From positions 601,001 through 665,000 of the forward strand of contig NC_090119.1 of assembly GCF_023973825.1 (NCBI RefSeq): a stretch of DNA of 64,000 nucleotides, given 5' to 3'. This stretch comes from Plasmodium brasilianum. Taxonomy: Eukaryota > Apicomplexa > Aconoidasida > Haemosporida > Plasmodiidae. Positions 25,532 through 38,523 of this stretch are shown piece by piece. The notes under the pieces were generated by a model that was not told where the DNA came from, ran no database searches, and was given only the letters and a program-made list of their open reading frames with translations. The translations under genes were made by a program, and so were the position numbers. The first letter of the stretch is position 1. Every line of letters starts with the position of its first letter.

Positions 25532-28394
25532 AATCTATAAATCCATAAGGAATATACATAAATAATAAGCTTATCTGTAAATTCTTAGGTTTTATAAATT
25601 TACCTGCATGTGTCTGATTTTTTTGATCCCCAACAGTAAAAATATAAGCTTTTAATTTTTTTAGGTAATTTAACAGTTTTAATGTTTTTCATTTTTTATT
25701 TTAATGTATTTTCTCAGATTAACATATTATTATGGTTAACATTTATATTTTTGTATTTAAGGATATTTAACTGAAAAATATATGCATGTTCCTTAAAATT
25801 AATATATATTAGAAAAACTTATATAATTTCATTAAAATCGTTAGTGCAATTATATTCGTTACTATAAAAATCCATTTTAATTATTTATTAGGTTTATTCC
25901 ATTCTTCAATGATTATTTTCTGCATACATAAAAGGATGTATTACTCGCATAACATTAAATGTAAATGTGTCTTGTTTAGTAAATAACAATGCGAATTGAT
26001 TGTATTTTGTTGTATCAAGAAGAATATAAATATATATATATTGTTAAACCGAAAAACATATTTAACTTTTATTTTATAAAATAAACATTAAAATAAATCT
26101 ATTATTACATATATTTATTTTTAGAAACATTTTATTAGTCATTTTATTCTTTTTTTGCATAGTAAAAATGTGAATTTATGAATATAAAATATAATTATAT
26201 TTTTTTTAACTATTGGTTATTTATAATTTTTTAATATAATAGGGATTCTAAATATTTACAACTTAAGAGCTAAAACTATATTTTTATTTTATTAGTGTGC
26301 TTAAACTTGTTGTTAATGAAATTTTGTAAAATAATTTAAATATATATTATATTCGATATTTCTATATAAATAAGCTTTATATTTTATTTATTTTTTTATA
26401 TTATTAAAAGATTAAATTAATGTGTAAAGTTTAATCAGTTATTATTAGATAGTATTTTTTTTATATATTTTTTTCGTTTATAATAGTATATTTCTAAAAA
26501 TCTATTATATGATTGTAAAAATCTAAATTATGTTAAGTTTAATGAAGATAACTACATATTTTCTATAATTATATAATAATAAATAATTTATTTTTTATAT
26601 ATATTCCCTACTTACATATATAAATATATTAATAATTAATATTATTTTATAGACTCAAAAAAATATATATTTTATAACTATTACTAATTCATTTATATTT
26701 ATACAGTGAAACTTTTAAATAAGACGTAACTAAAAGAAAAGCATAATTTTTTTTTTTTATAGATAATAAAAATATATACTTTCTTTTATTTATTACATAC
26801 TTTTAAATTAGGTCTATATAAAAAATTACATAATTTTTTTGTGCATGTTTTAATTGAATAATTGTAATACATAAGATTTCCCATGCAACTGTATTGAAAG
26901 TAAATATAATGATTATATCTCATTTATTGAACTTTAATTCCTATATTATTAAATGAAAATTATAATATAATATTAAAAAACATGTTTTAATTATGATATT
27001 TATATCCATTTTAAGATATATTGTTTAGTTGATAATATAATCCATTCATGTGTATATATTTTTTTTTTTGCTAAATATAATTAGGTACTAGAGGAAACGA
27101 CATTAGGATATAAGAGCTATTGTTCATGAAAAAAATGGAAATATTGATAATGAGAATTTTAATAAAACCAATGTTTTTTTTTATTTTCGTTAATTTTAAA
27201 AGTTATAATATTTTATAAAACTATGCATTTACGTTAAAAATAAACGTATGTATATAAGGGAGGGCTTTCTTAATATTTCAGATTAATGCTTGGAAATGAC
27301 AAGAATTCATTGTATAATTTTAATATAAAGTAGTAATTCCATGTAGAATATTATTAATTTTTAGCATTATAATATTTTGTCAATAAATTAAAATATACCT
27401 TATTTTATTAATATATATATGTAATTGTTTTTTTTAGTTATACTTTTAAAATATTTAAGTAAATATTTATCAAAAAGTAATTTTATAATAATTATACTTA
27501 AGTAATTCGATTTCTGAAATAATGCAAAAAACACATTATTCAAGTACGTTTACTCTAATTTCAATATATCTTAGACATAAACTACCACATATTTTACATG
27601 TATATTTAATATTAAAAAAAGGAAAAAAATTACGTAGATAAATTTACGAAATATTAAGATATAAGACTATAAATTACTCTTAATTAAAAATTATATTATT
27701 AAAAATTTATATTAAAGTGTCAATGATTATCTTTAAAATATTTTTTTCTATTGGTTAGATAGAATGCTATAAAGTTTATTTTTATAACAAGTTATAGACC
27801 ACAAAATAATGCATATATTTACCTAATAACTAATTATTATGCTATAATTAATATATCACAAAAAGTTGTACAAATTATTGAATTCTGCATTTATTATTAC
27901 TATTATTATACTATTATAATAACTAATATTTTATTATCAATAATAATGATTTCTAAAATATGTTTATAAAATTAAAAATATTAATAGGAAGACATCACTT
28001 AACTTAGTAATTATTCGCTTAATATATGTAACAATGAATCACATACATTCCATATGTTCTATTTTCCATATAATGTCAATATTTCGAAATATTCAAAAAT
28101 GTTATATATTTTTTTATTTTGTTTTGAGAGGAATTATTGAACATACTATTTAATTACTGTTTTATTTTTATGTTAAGTAAATTTTATATTTTTAATATTT
28201 ATTGATAATTCAATTTATATTATTCTAATTAAAATTATATTATTATAAATATTATTATAATAAAATATTTATAACATATTTTTAAATTTATTTCTCTATG
28301 TGCATATTGCTAAAATATTATAGTTTTATACATTTTATATTTTATGATAAAATATAAAATAATAGAAACTAAATTAAATAGTATATTATTATTT
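25532..28394. other. Intergenic, with conserved 3' flank of the array
   Basis: Starts with the 3' flank of the preceding pseudogene, including an AAATGTGTCTTGTTTAGTAAA element at about 25964-25983 that recurs after other array members. The rest is AT-rich sequence with no gene seen. Confidence 0.5.
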
Positions 28395-28467
28395 ATCATA
28401 TGAAGGATATTATATTATTATTAATATATTTTTTACTGAATATGTTCAAATATTACAAATATTTTTC

Positions 28468-29458
28468 ATGAGACTAAATATTAAGGCATTCTTATTTATT
28501 ATAATTGTTACATTTATCGTTTTATCTTGGACATCCCATTTTATTATTTCTCTGGTATGATAATATAATTTTATCATATTTGAATTATTTGTATTTTTTG
28601 TGTTTTATATTCATTAATATTCTTTTAGAATAAAAATATTTATTTGTTTTTGAATATCAAATAATTATATTTTTTTTTCTAGAGAACGTTTAAAAAATTA
28701 TTTGATGATAAGTACATCCTTAGTAGTTCATAAAACACAATATCTCATCGATATCTTGCAATATATAAACAGAACAAGGAATAATGTATTGAAAGTTTAT
28801 ATGAAGAAATACAATATAATGGGATACACGATAAAACATATATATCTATTAATTAAAAAGGGTGTAAAATTAAAAAACAATCAGTCAAATGGAAATTTTA
28901 TTAAAGAATGTGGAAGGATGAATACTGGATAAGAAAAGTAATCCTTGTATATATGGAAAAAAAGTTATTTTCTTGAAAAAATTAATTCAGAGAACTTAAT
29001 TATATAGATTTTCTTAAAAACAACAGGAAAATTAGTGATTGGTTTACCAAAAAATTATACGTAAAAAATACGGATTACGAATTGATTCATCCCTAATATT
29101 GTTATTGTTGTTATTAAGAGTGCTTATAATAGAAATGTCATTGAGATTTACTGAAAAAGACAGTTTTTTATTTCAGTTAGTTTTAAAGAATGACCACTAG
29201 ACATTGTGGAGTGGGAGTAATATATTGTCGCCCATTCTAACTTTGTTAGTGAACTTCAAAGTATTCTGAAAACAAGGCAAAATTTGGGGATCGCATGCAT
29301 GTGGGCTGTGCTCTAACACATCAGAAATAGCAAAAGATTGCGTATTGAGACGATTATTAGGTCATCTAATTTATTTCGTGCCTTTATTTATATTAGGGAT
29401 TATATATCACCATAAGAAGGTTAACAAATACGAAAAAATTAAGTTAAGAAAAATATAA
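28468..29458 (+). pseudogene. fam-l protein pseudogene
   Basis: Exon 1 (28468..28554, 29 codons) is intact: ATG, the IKAFLF motif, hydrophobic core, VLSWTSHF, and a GTATGA donor. The intron is 28555..28682. Exon 2 opens RTFKKLFDDKYILSSS and hits TAA at 28731-28733; the same frame then reads HRYLAIYKQNKE, the counterpart of the YRLLAKYKQ export motif. Later pieces are in other frames: NYIDFLKNNRKISD near 28996, a hydrophobic segment, and a clear fam-l tail GIIYHHKKVNKYEKIKLRKI with TAA at 29456-29458. The closest relative in the window is the gene at 61410, which has FLKNNRTIS and YYHKKVKKYEK. A 76-codon ORF at 28702 is only an out-of-frame stretch of this relic. Confidence 0.88.
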
Positions 29459-32164
29459 AATGCATAGTAAGAAATATATATGATTCTGTAGAGAAGTAAT
29501 TATTATGAAATAATAACTTCAATACTCGTAGTTATATATTTATTTAAAGTACATATAATTTTTTATATTTTTATAATTCATCTATTTATACTTTGATTTT
29601 TTAATAAACAACATTAAAAAATTATATTTTTATATTTTTTGTTAATTTGAATATTTGAAGTTTTTTTGAATTTTTATTTTAATGTATAACTTTAGTGTAA
29701 TTATATGTTATTTCTTAATATACACTTTTGAGTATTTAAATAAATTTGAAGAGGAATATATATTTGTACGTTATAATACATATATAATAGAACAAATCAT
29801 ATACTTTTATAGAATTCATCCGTTAATTTATATGTAAACTATACGAAATAGTATTTTTTGTGTTCACTTTTTTCCATCTCTTATATTATTATTTTTTGGT
29901 TCAATTAAAAATATTATTTTTTTTAAATTTTTAGTAAATATGTCTATTTTTTTTTTTAATGAAAATACGAGTTTTCATTTCATTGAAGTGACATATATGT
30001 ATTGTCTACTATATTAAACTACGAAAGCTATGCTTTTTTATATTGTAACTTATATAATTAAAGAGAAGAATATTTTGGTGTAAGTGGATGTTATCATCTG
30101 AAAATGAATAAAATAATATATTATATTTTTATGTATGATTTATTATATGACCACATTTATAAGTATAATATATAATGCATTTAATCTATGTAAAAATTAT
30201 ACGTATATTAAAATATTTTAAATTAAAAATAAAATATATAGAGAGTGAATGTTTAAATAAATGAATAATTTTGCCATGACGACATATAGATAATAATGAT
30301 AAAATTAGCAGGATGTTATATTTTTTTGTTTAATAACTCGTTTATATGAGTGTTATCTTTTTTAAGCTTTAGTTACTCTATAAATTATATAGATTAATGA
30401 CAATAATAAACTAACGTAGAGAAAAATAAATAACTTAGTATAATAATAATATAACAAGAATATGAAGAAAACCATGAAATTATATTTAAATGAAATATTA
30501 TTTAAAATATATAATATCATAATTATATATTTATGTTTAAATTATAAGTATATTAACGAAAAGATGTAGCATTTTTATAATAATAATATTAAAAGATTAT
30601 GTATAAATCGAATAAATATAAACTAAATTTCAATTCTTAAAATAAATATATATGTATAATTACTTAGAAAAAAATTCTGAAGAAACAAAAATGAATTGCA
30701 TTGTATGGATATAACATTAAATATATCAACTATTTAAGGTACAATACATTAATATAAATGATATACTTAGATGAATGAACGAAATTAATTATGAATATTT
30801 AGTTGAATTCGAAAAATATTACGTTATTGAATACTACTATATATATAAAAAAACATAAAGCACTTACGATATGCTTTTTCAATAAGGAGAAAATTAAATA
30901 TATTATAGAAAATTTAAAAAATTTTTTACAAATAATACCTTAAATTTACAAAAAATATAGTTATTTAAACAAATACATATATAATTAATGAGAAAAAGGC
31001 TGAAAAACATGTTTATAAAAAATGAATATACCTAAAACTTAAATTTATTATATAAGTAAATATTTAATACTATTTTATTTTATATAATATATAATGTATT
31101 AAAACTTATATTATAAGTTAAATATGGATTATAAATTTTTTAAATTTGTCACATATATTAGAAACGTAAATTGTATATAAATGATAAAATAAATAAATGG
31201 ATACCAATAATGAATACTATATATTATATAATACCTTTAAATGTCAAGATAACTCCATATTAAATTTTAAATAATACATATATAGTAATGCTAATTTTTA
31301 TACAATTTTTTTTTTTTTTTTTTTTGTTATATTGATATTTATAATAAATACACTTATTTAATTAAAGGAAAAATAAAATAAAATAAAACGAAATAATTAA
31401 GTTGGTAAATTATAAAAATTTTCATTTGATTTTAATGACACAAGTGAAGCATAATAATGTTTTTTTTTTTTTTAATTATGATGAAAAAATTAATAAATAT
31501 TTGTTTTTCCTTTAAAATATTATTAACAGATATAGTAGTAACGTTGTAAGTTTGATTTTTTAAATATATTTTCGCATGTAAAAGAATATTTTGTTTAAAT
31601 AGTAAGAATAATGATTTATAATTAATATAATACAAAAAGTTGCACAAAATATTTCTTTTTTCATGTATTATTACTACTATTATATTGTTATAAAAATTAA
31701 AATTTTTTAAAAATAATAACCAGTTCTTAAGAAATATAATGCTTATATAAAATTATAATTGTTAGAATGAATCGTTATAAAAACTAATAATTCTCTGAAA
31801 AATTAAGACAATACTTTTTAGAAATTTTACGCTTCCTATAGCTTCAATATTTTGAATTATTAATAGATCATACATTTTATTTATAAAAGGATTAATCAAA
31901 AATTATTTAATTACAATATTAATAATTAAATTATATATTTTGAATATTTATGAATATAAGTTGAAATTGTATTATTTTAAGTAAAGTTAGTTTTTTGTAA
32001 ATGATAATATGGTAAAAATTTTATAATATATTTTTGAAGTTATTTTCTTTGTTTTTGTTACAAAAAACGTTATAGTTCTATTCGTTTCGTTGAGTTCTTA
32101 TGAAAAAATAATGAACAAAAATATTTTTTTTAAAAATTATAAGAGCATCCTTTATCATTAAGAA
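29459..32164. other. AT-rich intergenic region
   Basis: 3' flank of the fam-l pseudogene followed by AT-rich sequence with a T run at about 31308-31325. The minus-strand ORF at 31432 is composition noise. No gene seen. Confidence 0.5.
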
Positions 32165-32228
32165 TATATTGTTGTAGTACAGTTAATTTTTTCCTATTTA
32201 AATATATGTTGCAATGTTAAAAATCTAT

Positions 32229-33090
32229 ATGATGAAACAAAAAGTTAAGTTTCAATTTTTTATTAAAATTAGTACGTTTATCCTTTTAACACAGGTATGT
32301 CATTATTACAATGATATGGTATAAGAGTGTTATTTAAGTATAATTTTTTTATTCGTATTTTTTTGTTTTTATCTCTTTTAGTACTCTTTATTAGAATCAA
32401 ATTATTTCTTTTTTTAAATAATAAATATTTAATTTATGTTTTTAGAGTATGCTTAAAATATAAGTGCTGGAGCACAACATCGATAAAAAATTAGATACAA
32501 GAAATTATCGATTACTAGAAAATTATAAACAAGAAAATTACTTAAAAAATATATTATTAAATTATAGTATTCCAAATATTGGGGAATACAAGGAGAAAGA
32601 TACTTTTAATGATAAAATAACCGAAGGAAAAAATAAAAAAAGAAATGAATGTTCATTAAATAATATCAAAGACTATAAACAAGCAAGAAAGGATAAATCA
32701 TCTATTTACACTGGAGGAAATTTATATGTTGAAAAAAGGATACTAGATAATATGTTTTTTCTAAATAATATTAGGGGTGATATGAATGATAATAAAAGGA
32801 AATTAATCAAGAAGAGAACTGATAAATATTTATTGATTCTTTGGTTACCTGTGTTGCTTGTAGTAGTTGGATTTACTATAACTTTTTATTTGTGTATAAA
32901 AAAATATTTTGGAAGTTTACCTGAATGGTCCAGTGAAATAACGGCAATTATAGTATTGTTTTTAACATTGAGTATTTTCGTTTTTATAGTGATTACTTTT
33001 GCCTGTAAAAAAATTAAAAAATATGACAATTCATTACGTAAAATTAGTAAAATGAATGAAAGAGATTATCTGTATTTCCCTAATGTATAG
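32229..33090 (+). CDS. Plasmodium exported protein, two TM, fam-l-like leader; splice or stop problem
   Basis: Exon 1 is 32229..32318 (30 codons, MMKQKVKF..., hydrophobic, ending CHYYNDM) with donor GTATAA. The exon 2 acceptor expected from the paralogues (TTTAG ending 32445) leads into TAA at 32461-32463. Using the AG at 32471-32472 instead removes the stop, keeps phase and gives 235 residues, but that AG has no good T tract. After it the frame is clean: LDTRNYRLLENYKQE (PEXEL-like RLL), a Lys/Asn-rich middle, then two membrane segments in the last third, about 23 and 22 residues, and a tail ending YFPNV. The C-terminal half is not fam-l or fam-m; it is nearer the gene at 37628. Either a working gene with a shifted acceptor or a very young pseudogene. 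Confidence 0.7.
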
Positions 33091-36000
33091 TCTTTTATAA
33101 CAATTAAGATCTGTGAATTACAGATGTGCAAACATAAAAAATAATTCTTTAATTGCTTAGATTTTATATATTCACCAGAATGCGAGTAACATTTTTGATT
33201 CTTAAATGTAATAATATAAATCTTTAATATATTGTGAAATTGATTAATTTAATGCTTTTAAGTTTTATTTTAATATAGCATATCATCTTGAAGCAGTATT
33301 ATGGTTCATATAAATATTTGTGTATATTACTATATTTTCATGAAATATATATTTTTTTGTGTTAAAATTAATAATCAAGAGAATAATTCAGGTAAATTCG
33401 TTAAAATTTTGTGTTAATTTATATATTTATCTGTAAATAACATTCTTATTTTTAATGTGTTATTATCTTAGATGATTATTTGATGATATTATTAAAGAAA
33501 TACATTATTTGTTTTAAACTACAAATAAATGTGTCTTATTTTAGTAAAATGAGATGAATGAATGTAGTTGCATTATAACTTATAATTTTTTTTTTTTTGT
33601 TGTTTTTGTTTTGTTTAATTACACATAAAAAGTGAATTTCAAGTATTATGAGCGGTAACATCATATACATAACTTTACTTAAAATATAAACTCTTTTTAT
33701 AACAGATAAGAATATATATTAAAAAAGGAACTAATGAAACTTCATAGATTAGATCATATGAGTAATTTCAAATAATGTATATGATAATTACTATTTCTTT
33801 AATTTATCTTGCTGTGTTCTTGTAAATATCAAATGCTTTAATTAATAAGTAAAATATAATGTAAGATACTAAAAGGTATACTATATTCATGGCATTTTAA
33901 ATAATAGATAAAAGATAAAAATTATTATTTTTATTTTTATATTTTTATTATACTTCAATTAAGTTACTAATATTATTACTTTATGTTACATATTATACTT
34001 TACAATTTTTGGTTAATATTAGGTTAGATTATATATATGTAACATAGAATGTCACGTTTTCCTTGTTTTAATAGTTTTACTATGTGTTATTTCAATAACA
34101 TTTATGTATTAGAGAATGAATGTTTAGTAAGTAGAATTTGTTCTTTTAGGTTTGTTCCACGTTTGTTCTATATATATATTGAAATTTACATTTTATGGCA
34201 AGAGAATCAATTAATCTAACTTTCTTTCTTTGTTAACTATATATTATTTAAACGTATGTAAATTGTGTTCTATATTAATAAATTAAATATATTATGAAGT
34301 TAATTAATTAATTAATATATAGTTAATATTTATAAAGTGATAGAGTAAAATGAAAAACATGTCATTGTAAATAGGCACATAGATGGAGATAGAAATTTTA
34401 CTCGTATTCTTGTATAATTGAACTATAAAAATGTGTGGTCAAATATTTTTAGTAGATTTATTACTAGTAATTACATGGTGAAAATACCTAGTAGATTTAT
34501 ATTAAATATAATTGTAAAACTGTTAATTTAGGAAACAATACGAATATAAAATTTTAGCTTAAAATATATATACATATATATATTATTACCATTTATTTTA
34601 AAAAAAATACTGAAATTAATAAAATTATATATTCCAATATTACATAATATAAGTAATAAGTAGAAACATAAACTATTATTATAAAAGACATGTTCACAAG
34701 AATTGAGAACCAAAAAGGATGTCAAATCATGAGTTAACAAAAATTATTAAGGGTTTCCATAAATAAATGTACGGATTAATGTATATATATATATATATAT
34801 ATATTTATATTTACAGTAGAAACACAGGAATATATACATAGAATAGTACTATTCATATAATGTATGTATAACTTCTAAAGAGGGAATTTTATATTTCTCG
34901 AAAATGTGAAAATTATTTATAGATGATATTTTTATTTGGCTTTTTTTAAATATAACATAAACTAATATTATATCTCTTAAGTAAAAAAATAAAACTTTGA
35001 TGTTTAACAATAATATAAAGTTCTAGATAACCATGAGTTTCAAAAATGTATTGAAAGTACAATTTTATTTATTACGCTTATACACATGATATTATGCAAT
35101 GACTACATTGTATGCTTTGCTAAAACTTATAATATAAGAGAGATATTTTATGTGTATTTAATATAGAAATATGTATGAATCTTTGAATTTATTAAATCTA
35201 TTAATAATGAGAAAAATAGCTCATAAAAATATATCCCTATGAAATCCTCAAAATATAATCATGATTTATATTATAAATTAAAATTCAGAATAGTTACTTT
35301 CATAATAAGACATATATATTTAATTACAATTATATGTTATATTATCATCCATAAGCAATGAATTTTTGCTACCAATAAAAAAAAAATATATATTTTTTTA
35401 TTTAACATTATATTTTGAATGAAACAAAGATTCCATTCAGATAACAATTTTTTTAAAACTATAAAACAAATTTAAGGCATGTTCAATCATTATATCATAT
35501 AATACATGCATTAAATACCCACAGAAGGTAAATTGCATATATTTAACGTGTCATTGAAATATTTTATTATTATAATATGTTAATTTTGTTAGAATAATAT
35601 AACTGTAAGGAATACAATAATTTAAAAAATGTTCATCATTCGAAATTTAAATATAATTAATTGTATAAAAAAAAAATCAATATGAAAAAATAAATATGAT
35701 ATATGCGTACTGAGCTCAGCGTTCTTAGAAAATTATATATTACATTTTTACGTTAACACTGTTATAAATAAATTATTAAATAAAGTTGCATTATCTTTTA
35801 TTATATAAACACATTTTTATTATTCAATATTTCAATATCAAAAAAAAATTAACTATATTTTTAGAGAAAAATATATATGAAAAAAAAAAAATTTAAGAAA
35901 AATGAATATTCACCAAAAGTTTTGAGCATATGATAAAATTAACACACAATATTTATTGTATAACATAAAAATTAATAGTTTTTTTAATTTATTTTTTTAT

Positions 36001-36240
36001 AACTTGTATTATACTCTTTTTACGAAATGTTATGTATCAAAACTTTTCTTATATAAAAAATTTTGTTTAACTCTTTAATATTTGTGGATAAAATGATAAA
36101 AATGTTCAAAGTATAGCAAAGAAATGTCATGTATAATGTCTCAACATATACACAAAATGGAATGGAATAAAAATATAGTATATCAATTTTTACAACTTAA
36201 TTTAGTAATTCAAAAACATTATTTTAATTGTAAAATAATT
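33091..36240. other. Intergenic, with conserved 3' flank element
   Basis: Holds the shared downstream element AATAAATGTGTCTTATTTTA at about 33525-33544, roughly 440 bp past the stop codon. An (AT)n tract lies at about 34782-34805. The minus-strand ORF at 34528 is not convincing. Otherwise featureless AT-rich DNA. Confidence 0.5.
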
Positions 36241-36241
36241 A

Positions 36242-36425
36242 TTTTTTTATTTTTTTTAATTTTTTAATGTTTTTCTTTTAATTTTACTAACATATGTAAA
36301 TAAAATTTTTTTTTTTTTAATTTTTAATTTTTTTCTTTTAATTCTGTTAACATACGGAAATAAATTTTTTTTTTTTTAATTTTTAATTTTTTTCTTTTAA
36401 TTCTGTTATCATATATAGATAAACT
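36242..36425. repeat. Three tandem copies of a ~60-bp T-rich unit
   Basis: Three consecutive units of about 60 bp, each a T run, AATTTTTAA(T), T6-7, CTTTTAATT(C/T)T(G/A), then TNAYATAYG.AAATAAA. The CTTTTAATT core starts near 36275, 36335 and 36394. Units 2 and 3 are nearly identical; unit 1 has diverged slightly. It lies about 1.2 kb upstream of the gene at 37628. Confidence 0.85.
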
Positions 36426-37627
36426 TTATTTGTCTTTTTTTTTTGTTTAATCTGTAATATTTTAAGTACAACAAATGTGATTATCACATCTATTCTAAAT
36501 GTACGAGTAAATTTATAAGAATGTAAAAATATTTTCTTGTTTTAAAAAATTTTTATATAATATGAAAATAATAAATGTTTGTATTTCTTAAAAACAAAGT
36601 TTTTAAAAATATAATATATTATGAATTATTTCTTTATTTTTCGTTAGAAAAAATAATATTTTTTTTGTATTCATAAATAATAAAGATATCATCCTTATAC
36701 ATATATTATTTTTGTTGCTTTCATTTGTAATAATATTAGGATGTATATATATTTGAAATTATTGAATTGCATGCAATGTTTTTATTCTAAATTCCTTGTT
36801 ACCTCATATTTTTGTTTTATATCAATATTTCTGTATATATATATGGTTATTCAGATATTTATAAGGAACAAATATAATAAAGTATTTATAAATATTCCAT
36901 TAAATAGTAATAAATTCTGCTCTGATTTAGATATAAATTATTATATTGTAAAATTACTGTACAAAAACATAGCGGTCATAAAGTAATACTTTTAAAAATA
37001 GATACTTATATTCATACAATATTTTGTAACTAAGAATTTTATTTTAATACATAATAGTTTATAAAAAAAAATGTATTTTTTTACTTAAATACTAATATAC
37101 ATTTTATTACATAAAATGTATATTTCATAACTTCATATCTTTTTTTATTATATTTACTGCTACCAATATTTAATATTATTTATCTATAGAAGGAAACGCT
37201 AAAGAAAAGTGTATAAAATTAGAATTATTTTTTGGAAACAATGTAAAAGTGCATATTTAACTTCAGAATATATAAAAGTATATGTTTATACGTTTTATGT
37301 TTTCTTTTAATTAATTAATAAAGTAGTTTTAATGATTGAATAATTTTTTATTTTATATTGTCTTATCTAATATTCTTCTTTATATTATATTATATTATAT
37401 TATTTTATTTTTAATATAATAAATTCTACGTTGTAATTATTATAAATAAATTTTAATTTTATTTTTAATGTGTAATTTTTAATGTAAGTTATATATTAAT
37501 AAAAACTATTATGTTTAAAATAAAATAAAATGGGGAAAAATCAAAAATAATTTAAATGATTTCCTTAATAATTTGCTGGATGTAAAATATAATTAATATG
37601 TTTATTACCTATCATATAATAGTATTA
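36426..37627. other. Intergenic, upstream of the 37628 gene
   Basis: AT-rich. An 81-codon ORF starts near 36741 (hydrophobic first half, mixed second half) without a recognisable motif or partner exon; I do not annotate it as a gene. TATAT/TTTTAT microsatellite near 37383-37412. Confidence 0.4.
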
Positions 37628-38523
37628 ATGTGCACACTAGTAGCAAGTATTAAGGCCCTCATTTTTATTAAAATGCTTACATATTCTTTTTTAATTTGTA
37701 TCTGGCATTGTTACAATAATGTGGTACTATAATATTACTTCGTATTATTTATTTTGTTTCTAAATTTTATATTTAACAATAACATTTACTTGGTTTCGAA
37801 ATATATATACTTGTATATTATAAATGTTTATGTTCTCTTATTTAGTCTAACTGTGGCAAATCAATAGATAAGAAATACCCACTATATGGCTATTCATGTT
37901 TAAGAACTAATAGACTACTATCAGGGAGTTCGTTGGTTGTAAAATCATTTGAAGATACATCATGTGACCAAGGTGACTTTAAATTAATGGATAATAGGAA
38001 TTATATATATGATAATAGCGGAGGCTCTAAATCAGAAAGAGATAAAGTAAAAGATATTTCGTTAAAAAAAGAAAGAAGCAATATGTTACTTAAGAGAAAA
38101 AAAAATATTCTTAATAGAATCGATGCATTTTTTGAAAAAAAGTTATTCAATTATTTAGGTCCCATAGATATAATAAAAAATAACTTGGATATTAATAAAA
38201 TTACTGCAAGAAAAATGGTAAATAGAAAGGTTGATTTAGGTATATCGCTACCGTATTTAGTTTTTTTGACAGGATTAGCTCTTTTTATAATACTTCTTGC
38301 TTTAGTTGCATTATATGATACTGGAGATGCAAAAACAACGACTAAAGTTTTATCAAATGCTCTATACTATGGAATTCCAATATTTATAATATCTTTGGCG
38401 GTTTTTAATATATTAGGTTTTATTTACATTTCTATAAAAATTGCAAAATATGAAAAAGTAAAGAAAAATAATTCTAAAATTTATTATAATATTGTTAATG
38501 CCTTTTATAAGAAATACATTTAA
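37628..38523 (+). CDS. Plasmodium exported protein, unknown function (two exons, two TM)
   Basis: Exon 1 is 37628..37723 (32 codons), the intron is 37724..37845 (122 bp, GTACTA donor, TTTAG acceptor) and exon 2 is 37846..38523, giving 257 residues. Exon 1 carries the array's hydrophobic leader (SIKALIFIK..., ending WHCYNNV), but the position of the usual start codon is CTA. The in-frame ATG three codons upstream is therefore taken as the start. Residues 55-57 are RLL in a TNRLLSGS context, a PEXEL-like site. Residues about 80-150 are strongly basic. Membrane segments lie at about 164-189 and 207-230, split by a short DTGDAKTTTK loop, then a basic KIAKYEKVKK tail. It is neither fam-l nor fam-m; it resembles the 32229 gene and the 24652 pseudogene. 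Probably exported and membrane-bound in the host cell. Confidence 0.85.

Noticed and set aside
28702..28932. 76-codon ORF inside the fam-l pseudogene
   Set aside because: Out of frame with the recognisable fam-l blocks (HRYLAIYKQNKE is read in another frame).
36242..36425. Possible CRISPR-like array
   Set aside because: Only three head-to-tail T-rich units with no unique spacers, in a eukaryotic genome; this is a plain tandem repeat.
36741..36986. 81-codon ORF between the 60-bp repeats and the 37628 gene
   Set aside because: Hydrophobic noise-like first half and no recognisable motif; not supportable without transcript data.
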